From: CADEDH01 sp039201605
GTDB lineage: Bacteria > Actinomycetota > Acidimicrobiia > Acidimicrobiales > SZUA-35
Assembly: GCA_039201605.1 (NCBI GenBank)
Contig: JBCCRO010000030.1
Coordinates: 4,056-68,055 of the forward strand
Length of the DNA stretch: 64,000 nt
Reading direction: 5' to 3'
Part shown: piece after piece, positions 1 to 9,131 of the stretch
How the letters are laid out: every line of letters begins with the position of its first letter
How positions within the stretch are numbered: position 1 is the stretch's first letter
The notes under the pieces: model-generated
Seen by the model: the letters and a program-made list of their open reading frames with translations, nothing else
The model's database searches: none
What the model was told of the DNA's origin: nothing
Position numbers and translations under genes: made by a program

Positions 1-119
1 GCCAACTCACCGTCGAGCGAGAACTCCCCGCAGAACGGCGGCGGCGATCCCCCACAGGCGGCCAGCAGGAATGACGCAGCAGCGGCGGCCAGCAGCCCGA
101 GCAGCAGCCGGAGGCTCAT
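1..119 (-). CDS. Putative lipoprotein, partial (runs off window start)
   Basis: Only the first 39 codons are present. The N-terminus is a clear lipoprotein signal: MSLR, then a leucine/alanine-rich segment, then a LLAAC lipobox followed by GGSPPP. Processing at the cysteine and export are therefore predicted. The ATG (119-117) overlaps the TGA of the upstream RHS gene in an ATGA arrangement, so translation is probably coupled to it. A small exported protein directly behind a large RHS gene occupies the place where an immunity or accessory protein usually sits. That role is inferred from position only, because the mature domain lies outside the window. Confidence 0.7.
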   Translation of the reverse strand, partial: MSLRLLLGLLAAAAASFLLAACGGSPPPFCGEFSLDGEL

Positions 120-3100
120 TCGAACATCCACTCGATAGAGCGGTGGAGCCGGTCGAGCCCCCTGTAGATCTCCGCCGCACCGGCATCGGGCAACGACTCG
201 GTTGGGACCGATTGATAACCGTCGCCGCCGCAGGCCCGCGCTGCTTCGAAGACCGGGTTCCAACAGATGTTGGCCCCGCCAAAATCGGCATCCACACCCC
301 AGTAGCCGGTCGAGGTCCCGACGTTGCCGTCGATCCAGTCCTGGAGGCACTGGGTGTCGACGTCCTCCAGCTCCTCACACTTCAGGGTGTCGTTCAGGCG
401 GGCCCTGTCGGTCTGGTCGACGAGCTTGGTCATGATCCCGCCGTCGTCCCGATAGTCCTCCGCCGTCCCGAAGCAGCGACCGTTGTTGCAGATCATGCCG
501 TGCTCGAAGTGGCCGAAATCCCAGGCGCAGATCGCCGGACCCTCGGGGATGTCGCTGGCGCCGCCGTCGTTGTAGTCGACGCTGAGGTCCTGGAGGCCGG
601 TGGGGTCGATGCGGTTGGCGGGATCGCCGGAGGCGTAGGTGTGGAGGTTGTGCTGCCCGGACGTCATGAGCAGGGGATCGCGGGAGATCCAGCGGGCCAG
701 GCCGGGGTGGTAGGTGCGGGCCCCGAGGAGAACGAGGTCGGTGACGCCGTCGACCAGGCCGCCGGTGAAGCCGAAGTGGTGGAAGCCGGGGTTGGTGTCG
801 ATCTCGGTGCGACCGTCCGGGTCGTAGCGACAGTGCCGCACCACCTCGCCGGTGTCGGCGTCGATCGTCAGCCGAATCGACCCCAACCGATCGGCCACCA
901 GGGCGTAGGTGCGACCGTGGCGGATCATGGCCACCGGCGTGCGCCCGGCGCCGGGCACGAACACGGTGTCGAGCGTGGCGTCGGGGCCGAGGGTGGCCGC
1001 CAGCCTCGCCCCCGCCCACAGGTAGCCCTGTCGGTACTCGCCGTCGACGTAGGTCGCAGTGCGCCGCCCGAACCCGTCGACCGTGTGCTGCACCAGCTGC
1101 CCCTCGGCGGTGCGGACGGCGACCAGGCGACCGAGGTCGTCGTGGTGGAACGTGATGGTGCCACTCGGGCCGGTGAGCTGGGTCAGGCGGTCGGCCTCGT
1201 CGTAGCGGGCCCGGTCCTGGCCGACCGACAGGAGGCGATCGCCGCCGTCGACCCGAAGGTAGACGGCGGGTTGGTCGTCGGCGAGGTGGTGGGTCACGGT
1301 GCGGTTGCCGAGGTCGTCCCATTGCGCCGCCCACGACGGAGCCCCGTCGACCTCCACCGCCAGTAGCCGCCCGGTGGGGCCGTGGGTGCGGGTGGTGGTG
1401 CGGCGCTCCTCGCCCACGATCTCGTCCCCGGCTACGGCTCGGTTGACGTCGTCGAAGGTGTCGGCCAGGTGGGCGATCGGTCGGTCGTCGCCGGCGACGG
1501 ACACCGTTCGGGCCACCACCCGACCGTGCTCGTCGTGGCGGAAGGCGATGACCACCCGCCCCACCTCGAGGCGCGTCACCAGCCCCGTCGTCGGGTGGCG
1601 AATGAACTGCGCCGGACCCTCGGCCGTGACCAACCCGTCGGCGTCGACCGACCGGGCCAGGGTCACCGGGCCGATCGTGGTGGCGGTGTGGGCGAAGCCG
1701 TCGTAGTCGAACTCGATCCGACCGGGCGCGTGCCCCTCGCTGGTGTAGGCCGTCACCAGTGGCCCGTCCCGCTCGATGCGGGCCGCCGACCCGGCGCCGG
1801 TGGTGAGCTCGTCGACCCGCCCGGCGGCGTCGCGCCCGATGGCGATCTCGACCGACGATCCCGCCAAGCCGACGAGCTGCCCGCCGGCGTCGCGCCGAAG
1901 CGTGATCGGGCCGACGCCCTCGTCGTAGCCGAGGAGTCGGCCTGCGTCGTCGGTCGTCCACCTGAGCGCCGGTCGAAGTGCGCCGTCGCCGTCGGGACCC
2001 GGAAGCAACGCCTCGACGTCGCCGTCGGGTCGGCGACGGAGGGACCAGCGGGCGTTCCCGTCGACGGTGGTGTCGACCCGTCGCCGGTCCTCGCTGCGGG
2101 CGACTACCACCCGTCGACCGTCGGCCAGGAGGCTGGAGATCGAACCACCGGGCTGGTCCTGAATGACCGTCAGTTGCCGGTGGCCGTCGTCCACCGTGAC
2201 CAGGCCGTCGTCGCCGTAGCGGTAGGTGAGGGTCGTGGCCCCCGTCGTCTGCGCCGTCAGCCGCCCGTGCTCGTCGTAGTGGTTGCGGACGGCGAGGCCC
2301 GAGGAGGCCGAAGCTGTCGCCGCCCGACCCCTGTCGTCGAGCGTGAGGACCGAGCGGCGCCCGGCGGCCGAGGTCGACTCGGTCCGTCCACCGTCGGCGC
2401 TCGTCCACCGCCGGCGGCGCTGACCGTCGACCTCGTGGACCTCCTCCACCGAGCCGTCGGTATGCTCCTCGACCCACCGGCGACCGATCGTCGTCCGGCC
2501 CGACGGGGTTCGCCGCACCATCTCCACCCGCTGGGAACCGGTGCCGGCGGCGGTACCCCACACGGGGGAATGGCCGCCGGTCCGCACCACCCGCCGGGTC
2601 ACGGTGGAGCCGTCGGCCTCGCTCACCACCTGGGAGCCGTCGGGGTGGGTGGCGACGGTGTAGGGCACCGGCGAGCCACAGCATCGGCGGGTTTCGAGCC
2701 GGCCCCCTCCCTCCAGGGGGGCCAGCTCCACCGACGATTCCTCGCCGGTCGATCGCACGAGCGAGATGCGGCGGCGGGCGCCGTCGACCGTGCGGACCAC
2801 GTCGGTCCGGCGGCCCGGCTCATCCAGACGGACCAGTCCTTCCTCGTCGTACGAGGCCTCGAACCGCTGCTCCGCCTCGTCGCCCTCGCCCGTCGAGCCG
2901 GTGCCAACACGCCGGACGATGGTCGTCGGTCGGGCCCGATCGTCGTAGGCGACGTGCCAGGCGCGGCCGTCGTCCGCCGTGAGCGAGGTGAGCAGGCCCC
3001 GGGCATCGAGGCCGATGACGGCTCGGCGGCCACCGCCGGACACGGTCAGCCGGTCGCCGTGGGCGGTCACGGTGAGGCGGCGTCGCCGGGCGTCGCCGAC

Positions 3101-3472
3101 CGCCGCCAACCGACCGCCGTTCCACGCCAGCCACCACCGGACAAGCACACCCGGGTGGTCACGAATCTCCAACAGCCGGCCGGTCTCGTCGAACACCAGC
3201 CGCTGCCGACTCGACACCCGATCGACGATCAGCCGGTCGCCCTCAGCCCGTGGCCGGGCGACGGCCCGCCGTCGCCCGCCGAGCAGCACCGCGTTGGCGC
3301 CGACGTCCAACCGGTGGTCGATGGGCAGGCACCAGCCGCCCAGGCCCACCGGCATCGACGCCGGCCCGGCGTCGGCCGAGCCGGCGAACACCAGCTCGGG
3401 GAACGGGCCCGGCACCGGGAGGCGGGCGACGAGCGCACCCCGGGTGGGGTCGATGGCGAACGGAGCCCTCAC
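116..3472 (-). CDS. RHS/YD-repeat protein with cysteine-rich C-terminal tail
   Basis: This 1118-residue protein consists largely of degenerate YD/RHS repeats (YxxxGRL-type units). It ends in a recognisable RHS-associated core: GARTYHPGLARWISRDP, then LHTYASGDPANRIDPTGL at about residues 930-960. In this family the core closes a beta-cocoon shell, and the sequence after DPxG is a variable, often toxic, effector. Here the tail is 158 residues with seven cysteines and matches no toxin family I know. No signal peptide is visible. The GTG start lies 10 bases after the upstream lipoprotein stop, and the stop overlaps the next lipoprotein start. A wall-associated structural RHS protein is the alternative to a polymorphic toxin. 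Confidence 0.88.
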   Translation of the reverse strand: MRAPFAIDPTRGALVARLPVPGPFPELVFAGSADAGPASMPVGLGGWCLPIDHRLDVGANAVLLGGRRRAVARPRAEGDRLIVDRVSSRQRLVFDETGRLLEIRDHPGVLVRWWLAWNGGRLAAVGDARRRRLTVTAHGDRLTVSGGGRRAVIGLDARGLLTSLTADDGRAWHVAYDDRARPTTIVRRVGTGSTGEGDEAEQRFEASYDEEGLVRLDEPGRRTDVVRTVDGARRRISLVRSTGEESSVELAPLEGGGRLETRRCCGSPVPYTVATHPDGSQVVSEADGSTVTRRVVRTGGHSPVWGTAAGTGSQRVEMVRRTPSGRTTIGRRWVEEHTDGSVEEVHEVDGQRRRRWTSADGGRTESTSAAGRRSVLTLDDRGRAATASASSGLAVRNHYDEHGRLTAQTTGATTLTYRYGDDGLVTVDDGHRQLTVIQDQPGGSISSLLADGRRVVVARSEDRRRVDTTVDGNARWSLRRRPDGDVEALLPGPDGDGALRPALRWTTDDAGRLLGYDEGVGPITLRRDAGGQLVGLAGSSVEIAIGRDAAGRVDELTTGAGSAARIERDGPLVTAYTSEGHAPGRIEFDYDGFAHTATTIGPVTLARSVDADGLVTAEGPAQFIRHPTTGLVTRLEVGRVVIAFRHDEHGRVVARTVSVAGDDRPIAHLADTFDDVNRAVAGDEIVGEERRTTTRTHGPTGRLLAVEVDGAPSWAAQWDDLGNRTVTHHLADDQPAVYLRVDGGDRLLSVGQDRARYDEADRLTQLTGPSGTITFHHDDLGRLVAVRTAEGQLVQHTVDGFGRRTATYVDGEYRQGYLWAGARLAATLGPDATLDTVFVPGAGRTPVAMIRHGRTYALVADRLGSIRLTIDADTGEVVRHCRYDPDGRTEIDTNPGFHHFGFTGGLVDGVTDLVLLGARTYHPGLARWISRDPLLMTSGQHNLHTYASGDPANRIDPTGLQDLSVDYNDGGASDIPEGPAICAWDFGHFEHGMICNNGRCFGTAEDYRDDGGIMTKLVDQTDRARLNDTLKCEELEDVDTQCLQDWIDGNVGTSTGYWGVDADFGGANICWNPVFEAARACGGDGYQSVPTESLPDAGAAEIYRGLDRLHRSIEWMFE

Positions 3473-3482
3473 CGCCGCCCGG

Positions 3483-4046
3483 TCACGGGTCGATCCGGGT
3501 CCCGCTGAGGGTGACGGACTCGCCGGCGGCGACCTCTGCCGAGCTGACGGTTTCGGTGAAGACGATCTCGGGCAGGACCCCCGGTTCGGACGGCTGCGTC
3601 AGGTAGCCCCGCACCAGCTCGACCTGCATCGGGCCGCCGCTGTCGACGCTGAAGGTGACGTCGCCCTCGACCACCCACGCCGTGTAGAGGAACTCCTCCG
3701 GCGTCGTCTCGTCGAGTTCGAAGCTGAAACTCTGCTCGTAGGCCTGCGACTGACCGGCCAGGCTGGCCTCGGTCTCGAGCACATCCTCGACCCGGGCCGT
3801 TGTGCCCGTGGGCCCGGTGAGCCGCCACCCGAGGGCGAGGTCGTTTGACAGATCGCCACCCTCCTCCCCGGGGCCGTCCGACCCGTCCGTCGAGCCGTCG
3901 TTCGACTCGGCGGCGGACTCGGCCGCTTCGGCGCTCTCCTCGAGTTCGGCCTGCACGTCGTCGATCCGGTCGGCCACCCCGCACCCGGCGGCGAACAGCG
4001 CCATCGCCACCGCCACGATGGCCGCTCTCGGTGCTTGCGCTGTCAT
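3483..4046 (-). CDS. Putative lipoprotein upstream of RHS gene
   Basis: This 187-residue protein has an N-terminal signal ending in a FAAGC lipobox near residue 22. An acidic Glu/Ser/Ala/Asp-rich linker follows (about 28-70), then a compact beta-rich domain (about 73-187) that I do not recognise. It is the first gene of an apparent three-gene minus-strand operon with the RHS gene and a second lipoprotein. The ATG at 4046 faces a divergent LuxR-type regulator across 173 bases. The context suggests surface display or an accessory role for the RHS protein. No enzymatic motif is seen. Confidence 0.8.
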   Translation of the reverse strand: MTAQAPRAAIVAVAMALFAAGCGVADRIDDVQAELEESAEAAESAAESNDGSTDGSDGPGEEGGDLSNDLALGWRLTGPTGTTARVEDVLETEASLAGQSQAYEQSFSFELDETTPEEFLYTAWVVEGDVTFSVDSGGPMQVELVRGYLTQPSEPGVLPEIVFTETVSSAEVAAGESVTLSGTRIDP

Positions 4047-4219
4047 GGCCCGTCTCCCGTCGCCGCTGGGCCGCCCACCGGCGACCGCCTCCCGAACCCT
4101 TGCGGCCGGTCGGTCGGACGGACAACACCCAGACGACCCGATCGATCACCCAATCCGGCCTCCTCGATCACCCAGACCGGCTCGGTCGCGCCCGACCGGA
4201 GTCTCTATGCTGAGCCCCG

Positions 4220-6832
4220 ATGGAGCCGGAGATGGTCGGACGGGCCGACGAGGTGGGTCGCCTGATCACGTTGGCCACGGCCGGGGCGTCGGTCCTGGTC
4301 ACCGGCGACGCCGGTGTCGGCAAGTCGGCGCTGCTCCGACGGGTGGCCGACCGCCTCACGCCCGAGCACACGGTGTGGACGGTGTGGGGCACGGCGCCGG
4401 CCAAAGGCATCCCCTTCGCCGCCGTCGCCCACCTGGTCGACGGCGTGGCCGCCATCGACCAGGCCGTGCTCATCAACCAACTCGCCGTCCGCATGGCCGC
4501 CGCCACCCCGGCCGTGGTGGTCGTCGACGACATCGACCAGGTCGACGAGGCCACGCTCGCCGTGCTCGATCGCCTGGCCCGCACCGACGGCGTCGCCGTG
4601 ATCGCCACCCGGCGGACCCAGGCCTCGGCGGCGGCCGAAACCACACCGCCGACCCTCAGCTGGGCCGACGCCGCCGCCCGCCTCGACCTGCCGCCGCTCG
4701 ACCGGGAGGCGACGACCGAGCTCGGAGCCCACCTCCTCGACGGGCCGCTCTCGGTCGGCCTCGCCGCCGCCCTCTGGGACAAGACGCAAGGCAACCCGTT
4801 GCTGGTGACCGAGGTCCTGCTCAGCTCCGAGGCGGCCGGCGTCCTCCGTCGGGGCCCGCATCAGTGGGACCTCGCCGCCGACCTCGTCGCCGGGGCCCGG
4901 GTGACCGATCTGGTGAAGCGCCGCCTCGACGGCCTCGACGCCGACCACCGGCGCTGCATGAATCTCGTCGCCGTGGCCGAGCCGCTGCCGTTGGCCCGGC
5001 TGGCCGACGTGTTTCCCGCCACGGTGTTCGCCGAGCTGGAGCGGCGGTCCCTGCTTCGGGCCGACCAGGCCGGCGGCACCCCCACGCTCCGCCTGGCCCA
5101 CCCGATCCTCGGCGATGTGCTGCGCGACGGACTGGGGCCGCTCGGTCGCCGAGCCGTGTTGCTCGAGCTGGCCGAGTGCCACGACGCCGCCACGGTGGGC
5201 GACGGCGAATCGCTCCGCCTGGCCAGCTGGTTGCTCGATCTCGGCGAGACGGCCGACCCGGCCCTCCTGCGGCGAGGCGCGGCCGAAGCGCTCGATCGGT
5301 TCGAGCCGGTCCTGGCCGAGCGGCTGCTGCGAGCCCTCGACCCCACCGCCGACCCCGCCCTGTCGACCATGCTCGGCTCGGCGCTCCGGGCCCAGGGGCG
5401 GCTGGACGAGGCGTTGCCCCTCCTCACCGCGGCCGTCGAGCAGGCGGCGACGCCACCCGACGTGCTGCAGGCCGTCGGCGCGTTGGCCGACACCCACCTC
5501 TTCGACCTGGGCGACGTCGGCCAAGCGCTGACCCTCCTCGGCGAGGGCGTCGATCGTCTCACCGCCGCCGGGGCCCCTCCCGAGGCGTCGGCCCAGCTGC
5601 GCACCCGGGCGTTCCTGGCCACCGGCATGGCGGGCGACTTCGCCACCGTGCTGGCCGAAGGCCAACAGCTTCTCCAGCTCCCGCTGCCGCCCCCGGTCGA
5701 AGGATCGGTGCTGATGGCCTACACCCTGGCCCAGGCCATGACCGGACGGCTCGACGATGTGCTCGACGGTCTCGACCGGGCCGAGCGTCTGGCCCTGGCC
5801 GACGGCGGGTCGAACCCCGTCCTTCTCCACCAGCTGCAGCTCAACCGCACCCTCGTCCTCCATAGCCTCGCCGGGTTGGATGCTGCCGCGGCCCATACCG
5901 CAGGGATGCGGGCCGCGACCGCCGAGCCCCTCCGAGCCAGCGCCCTGTTCGTCGACAGCCTGGTCCTGCTCCTCGCCGGCGACCTCGACGGCGTGCTGCG
6001 ACACACCGCCGAAGCGCTGGCCGACCTGGAGCAGGGCGATCCCCTCGGGCTGATGACGCTGGCCAGGACCTACCAGGCGGTGGCTCTGGCCATGTCCGGC
6101 CGACGGACCGAGGCGGTCCGGGCCGTCACCGGCCTGGCGACCGCCGCCCATCTCGATGAACCGCGGATGGACGTGTGGCGCCAGCAGGCCGAGGCCTGGA
6201 TCGAGGCCGGCGGAGAAAAGGGCGACTCGGCTACCCGCCGGCTGGTCGAGGCCGGGAGCCGCGCCGTCGACGGCCAGCATGCGGTCTGGGGAGCGCAGTG
6301 CCTGCACGCCGCCGTCCGCCTCGGACACCCGGGGCCGGTGGTGGAGCCCCTGGCCGCCCTCGCCCGGTCGGCGGGGCCGCTCGTCGAGCTCTTCGCCCGG
6401 CACGCCGACGCCGCGGCGGCCGCCGATCCCGTGCTGCTCGACAAGGTGGCCGACGACCTGCTGGCCACCGGGGCGGTCGGCGTCGCCGTCGACGCCTGGG
6501 CGGCGTGCGCCGACGCGGAGGACGACGAGGCAGCGGCGGCGCGGGCCGCGCTGCTCGCCCACCTGGCCATGGACCGCTGCTCCGGTTACCGGTCGCCGTT
6601 GCTCGACCGGGTGGCGCACCCGCTCACCCCCCGACAGCACGAGGTGGCGGTCCGAGCGGCCGCCGGCACCTCCGCCCGGGCCATCGCCCAGGAGCTGACG
6701 GTCACGGCCAAGACGGTCGACAATCATCTGCAGGGCGTGTACCTGGCCCTCGGCCTGCAGAGCCGCAGCGAGTTGACGGCGTTGTGGCACCGGGTGGCAC
6801 CGACCCGCACCGCACCTGGTGTCGAGACGTAG
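4220..6832 (+). CDS. LuxR-family ATP-binding transcriptional regulator (LAL type)
   Basis: This 870-residue protein has an N-terminal AAA/STAND-type ATPase with Walker A GDAGVGKS at 29-36 and a Walker B stretch ending VVVVDDIDQ near 100. A long alpha-helical, TPR-like middle follows. A C-terminal LuxR helix-turn-helix begins LTPRQHEVAVRAAAG and contains KTVDNHLQGVYLALGL (about 800-860). Proteins of this type sense a ligand through the middle region and activate transcription when ATP-bound. The target is unknown. It is divergent from the lipoprotein/RHS operon, so local control of that operon is possible but unproven. ATG 4220 immediately precedes the ATPase domain. Confidence 0.9.
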   Translation: MEPEMVGRADEVGRLITLATAGASVLVTGDAGVGKSALLRRVADRLTPEHTVWTVWGTAPAKGIPFAAVAHLVDGVAAIDQAVLINQLAVRMAAATPAVVVVDDIDQVDEATLAVLDRLARTDGVAVIATRRTQASAAAETTPPTLSWADAAARLDLPPLDREATTELGAHLLDGPLSVGLAAALWDKTQGNPLLVTEVLLSSEAAGVLRRGPHQWDLAADLVAGARVTDLVKRRLDGLDADHRRCMNLVAVAEPLPLARLADVFPATVFAELERRSLLRADQAGGTPTLRLAHPILGDVLRDGLGPLGRRAVLLELAECHDAATVGDGESLRLASWLLDLGETADPALLRRGAAEALDRFEPVLAERLLRALDPTADPALSTMLGSALRAQGRLDEALPLLTAAVEQAATPPDVLQAVGALADTHLFDLGDVGQALTLLGEGVDRLTAAGAPPEASAQLRTRAFLATGMAGDFATVLAEGQQLLQLPLPPPVEGSVLMAYTLAQAMTGRLDDVLDGLDRAERLALADGGSNPVLLHQLQLNRTLVLHSLAGLDAAAAHTAGMRAATAEPLRASALFVDSLVLLLAGDLDGVLRHTAEALADLEQGDPLGLMTLARTYQAVALAMSGRRTEAVRAVTGLATAAHLDEPRMDVWRQQAEAWIEAGGEKGDSATRRLVEAGSRAVDGQHAVWGAQCLHAAVRLGHPGPVVEPLAALARSAGPLVELFARHADAAAAADPVLLDKVADDLLATGAVGVAVDAWAACADAEDDEAAAARAALLAHLAMDRCSGYRSPLLDRVAHPLTPRQHEVAVRAAAGTSARAIAQELTVTAKTVDNHLQGVYLALGLQSRSELTALWHRVAPTRTAPGVET

Positions 6833-6868
6833 GCTGGCCTGAATCCCGAGAACGGAAAGCGCAACGAC

Positions 6869-7684
6869 ATGGCAACCCTGGTCTGCTTCCACGCCCATCC
6901 CGACGACGAGGCCATCAGCACCGGCGGCCTCATGGCCAAGGCGGCCGCCGCCGGTCACCGGGTGGTGCTCGTGTGCGCCACCCGTGGCGAGCAGGGCGAG
7001 CCGCAGGAGGGCGTGCTCGACGAGGGCGAGGAGCTGTGGGAGCGCCGCGTCGTCGAGTTGGCCGAGGCGGCCAAGCTGCTCGGCGCCGACGAGCCCCGCT
7101 GGCTCGGCTACGAGGACTCCGGGATGATGGGCGAGCCGACCAATGAGAACCCGGCCTGTTTCTGGCAGGCCGACCACGACGAGGCCGTCGCCCGCTTCCA
7201 GGCCATCCTCGAAGAGGTGGAGGCCGACGTCGTCACCATCTACGACGAGCACGGCGGGTACGGCCACCCCGATCACATCCGGGTCCACACCGTCGGCCTC
7301 GCCGCCGCCCGGGCTGCCGGCATCGAGGGCGTCTACGAGGCGACGATGAACCGCACCGCCATCCAGGAGATGCGCGACGCCGCCCCCGAGACCTTCGAGA
7401 ACGGCGATGGTGACGAGGATGGCGACGATGCGGACTTCGACGTCGACAGCTTCGGTACCGCCGCCGCCGACATCGCCTACCGGGTCGACGTGGGCGAGGT
7501 GATCGAGGCCAAGCGGGCGGCCATGGTGGCCCACCGCAGCCAGATCGGCCCCGACAGCCTGTTCCTGGCGATGCCCGATGAGGTCTTCGTCGTGGCCTTC
7601 GGCTCCGAGTGGTTCAACATCCCGGGCCGGATCTCCAACGGCAACGGTCCCGTCGACGTCGAGATGCTCCCCGGCCTGGGCTGA
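6869..7684 (+). CDS. PIG-L family deacetylase (Mca/MshB-like)
   Basis: This 271-residue protein carries the AHPDDE zinc-binding motif at 9-14 and the second metal motif in HGGYGHPDHIRVH near 128-140. Both are hallmarks of the PIG-L/LmbE fold, which removes N-acetyl or amide groups from N-acetylglucosaminyl conjugates. The motif surroundings and length resemble mycothiol-conjugate amidase (Mca) and MshB, the actinobacterial mycothiol enzymes. Mca versus MshB, or another sugar deacetylase, cannot be decided by eye. A GGAAAG ribosome-binding site precedes ATG 6869. An acidic insert rich in Gly/Asp/Glu lies near residues 177-195. Confidence 0.88.
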   Translation: MATLVCFHAHPDDEAISTGGLMAKAAAAGHRVVLVCATRGEQGEPQEGVLDEGEELWERRVVELAEAAKLLGADEPRWLGYEDSGMMGEPTNENPACFWQADHDEAVARFQAILEEVEADVVTIYDEHGGYGHPDHIRVHTVGLAAARAAGIEGVYEATMNRTAIQEMRDAAPETFENGDGDEDGDDADFDVDSFGTAAADIAYRVDVGEVIEAKRAAMVAHRSQIGPDSLFLAMPDEVFVVAFGSEWFNIPGRISNGNGPVDVEMLPGLG

Positions 7685-7780
7685 CCCCCTCCTCCGGCTC
7701 GGTCGTCGGCGCCGCCATCGCCCGCCAATCGAGGGCGTCCAGTTATCGCCCCCGGCCGGAAATGCGCTAGCCATGGAGAC

Positions 7781-9022
7781 ATGACTGCGACGACCGAGGC
7801 CGTCACGGCCCCCATCGAGTCCGAGGACGACTTCCGCGCCCGGTGCCAGGCGTTCCTGGCCGAGCACGCCACCGGGCTGGTGTACGACAGGCCCGATCCT
7901 CGCAGCGCCAACGAGCTGGCCGCCAACAAGGCCTTCCAGGCCAAGGTGGTCGAGGCCGGTCTGGCCGGCATCACCTACCCGGCCGAGTACGGAGGTCTGG
8001 GACTGCCCCGGGGCCATGAGCGGATCTGGCGGGAGGAGTACGCCAAGCACAGCGACATGACCGGTCAGCTGACCATCAGTCACGGGATGTGCGTCCCGAT
8101 GCTGGCCGAGTACGGCACCGACGAGCAGAAGCAGCGCTACCTGCCCGACGCCATCGCCGCCCGCACCGTGTGGTGCCAGATGTTCTCCGAGCCCGGCGCC
8201 GGCTCCGACGTCGCCAGCCTGCAGACCAGGGCGGTGCTCGACGGCGAGGAGTGGACCCTCAACGGCCAGAAGGTGTGGACCACGCTGGCCCACGTGTCCG
8301 ACTACGGCATCGTGATCGCCCGGACCGATCCCGACGTCCCCAAGCACGCCGGTATCTCGATGTTCGTCGTCGACATGAACGCCCCCGGGGTCGAGACCCG
8401 ACCGATCAACCAGGTCGACGGCGGCGTCCACTTCAACGAGGTGTTCTTCACCGACGTCCGCCTGCCCGCCGACGCCCTCATCGGCGAGCTCAACGCCGGC
8501 TGGCGCCTGGCCACCGCCATGCTGATGTACGAGCGGGTCGCCATCGGCACCGGTTCCAGCTCCGGCATCAAGACCCCGACCTCCGACATGCTGGTCAAGG
8601 TGGCCCGCAGCCACGGCGTGCTCGACGACGCCGTCGTCCGCCAGGAGCTGATGAAGGTCCACATCGAGGAGACGACCAAGAGCCTGGTCTCACTTCGCAC
8701 CCGGGCCGAGATGAAGGCGGGCAAGACCCCCGGGCCCGGCGGTTCGCTCGGCAAGCTGCACGGGGCCAAGATCGCTCGCATGACCCGCCGGTTGCTGCTC
8801 AACCTCACCGGTCCATCCGGCCTGGCGTGGAGCGACGGCGAGCCCGACGGCGACAAGCACAGCCAGCTCACGCTGCGGAGCTTCGCCGCCAACATCGCCG
8901 GTGGTACCGACGAGATCCAGAAGAACATCATCGGCGATCGGGTGCTCGGCCTCCCTCGGGACGTCAGCGTCGACCGCGACGTCCCGTTCCGGGATCTGAA
9001 GGTCGGCACCCAGTCGGACTAG
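7781..9022 (+). CDS. Acyl-CoA dehydrogenase family protein
   Basis: This 413-residue flavoprotein has the family signatures: MFSEPGAGSDVASLQT (FAD/substrate loop, about 129-144), WTLNGQKVWTT, and the C-terminal IAGGTDEIQKNIIGDRVLG. It should oxidise an acyl-CoA thioester to the 2-enoyl-CoA and pass electrons to electron-transfer flavoprotein. At the position where many members have a catalytic Glu in a YEGT motif, this one reads AGGT, so the base may lie elsewhere or the substrate may be unusual. It stands alone, with no ETF, thiolase or hydratase gene beside it. Confidence 0.92.
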   Translation: MTATTEAVTAPIESEDDFRARCQAFLAEHATGLVYDRPDPRSANELAANKAFQAKVVEAGLAGITYPAEYGGLGLPRGHERIWREEYAKHSDMTGQLTISHGMCVPMLAEYGTDEQKQRYLPDAIAARTVWCQMFSEPGAGSDVASLQTRAVLDGEEWTLNGQKVWTTLAHVSDYGIVIARTDPDVPKHAGISMFVVDMNAPGVETRPINQVDGGVHFNEVFFTDVRLPADALIGELNAGWRLATAMLMYERVAIGTGSSSGIKTPTSDMLVKVARSHGVLDDAVVRQELMKVHIEETTKSLVSLRTRAEMKAGKTPGPGGSLGKLHGAKIARMTRRLLLNLTGPSGLAWSDGEPDGDKHSQLTLRSFAANIAGGTDEIQKNIIGDRVLGLPRDVSVDRDVPFRDLKVGTQSD

Positions 9023-9131
9023 GCGGCGGGGCCGTCGGCGGGCGCCGCTCTTTATGTGAGACTTCTTTGCCTCGGCTTTCGGTCGGTTTACCTACGTTGA
9101 GGGTCAGCCCCCCACCAGGAGACCGATCCCC

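Noticed and set aside
71..3508. Two long plus-strand frames across the RHS gene
   Set aside because: They show no motifs, while the opposite strand carries clear RHS repeats and core.
4205..8662. A continuous 1485-codon open frame on the minus strand
   Set aside because: It is antisense to three well-supported genes (LuxR-type regulator, PIG-L deacetylase, acyl-CoA dehydrogenase), and its translation is low-complexity without motifs. High G+C explains the lack of stops.
9060..9100. Possible -35/-10 promoter before the HtrA-like gene
   Set aside because: TTGCCT and TACGTT are separated by about 20 bases, too far for a confident call.
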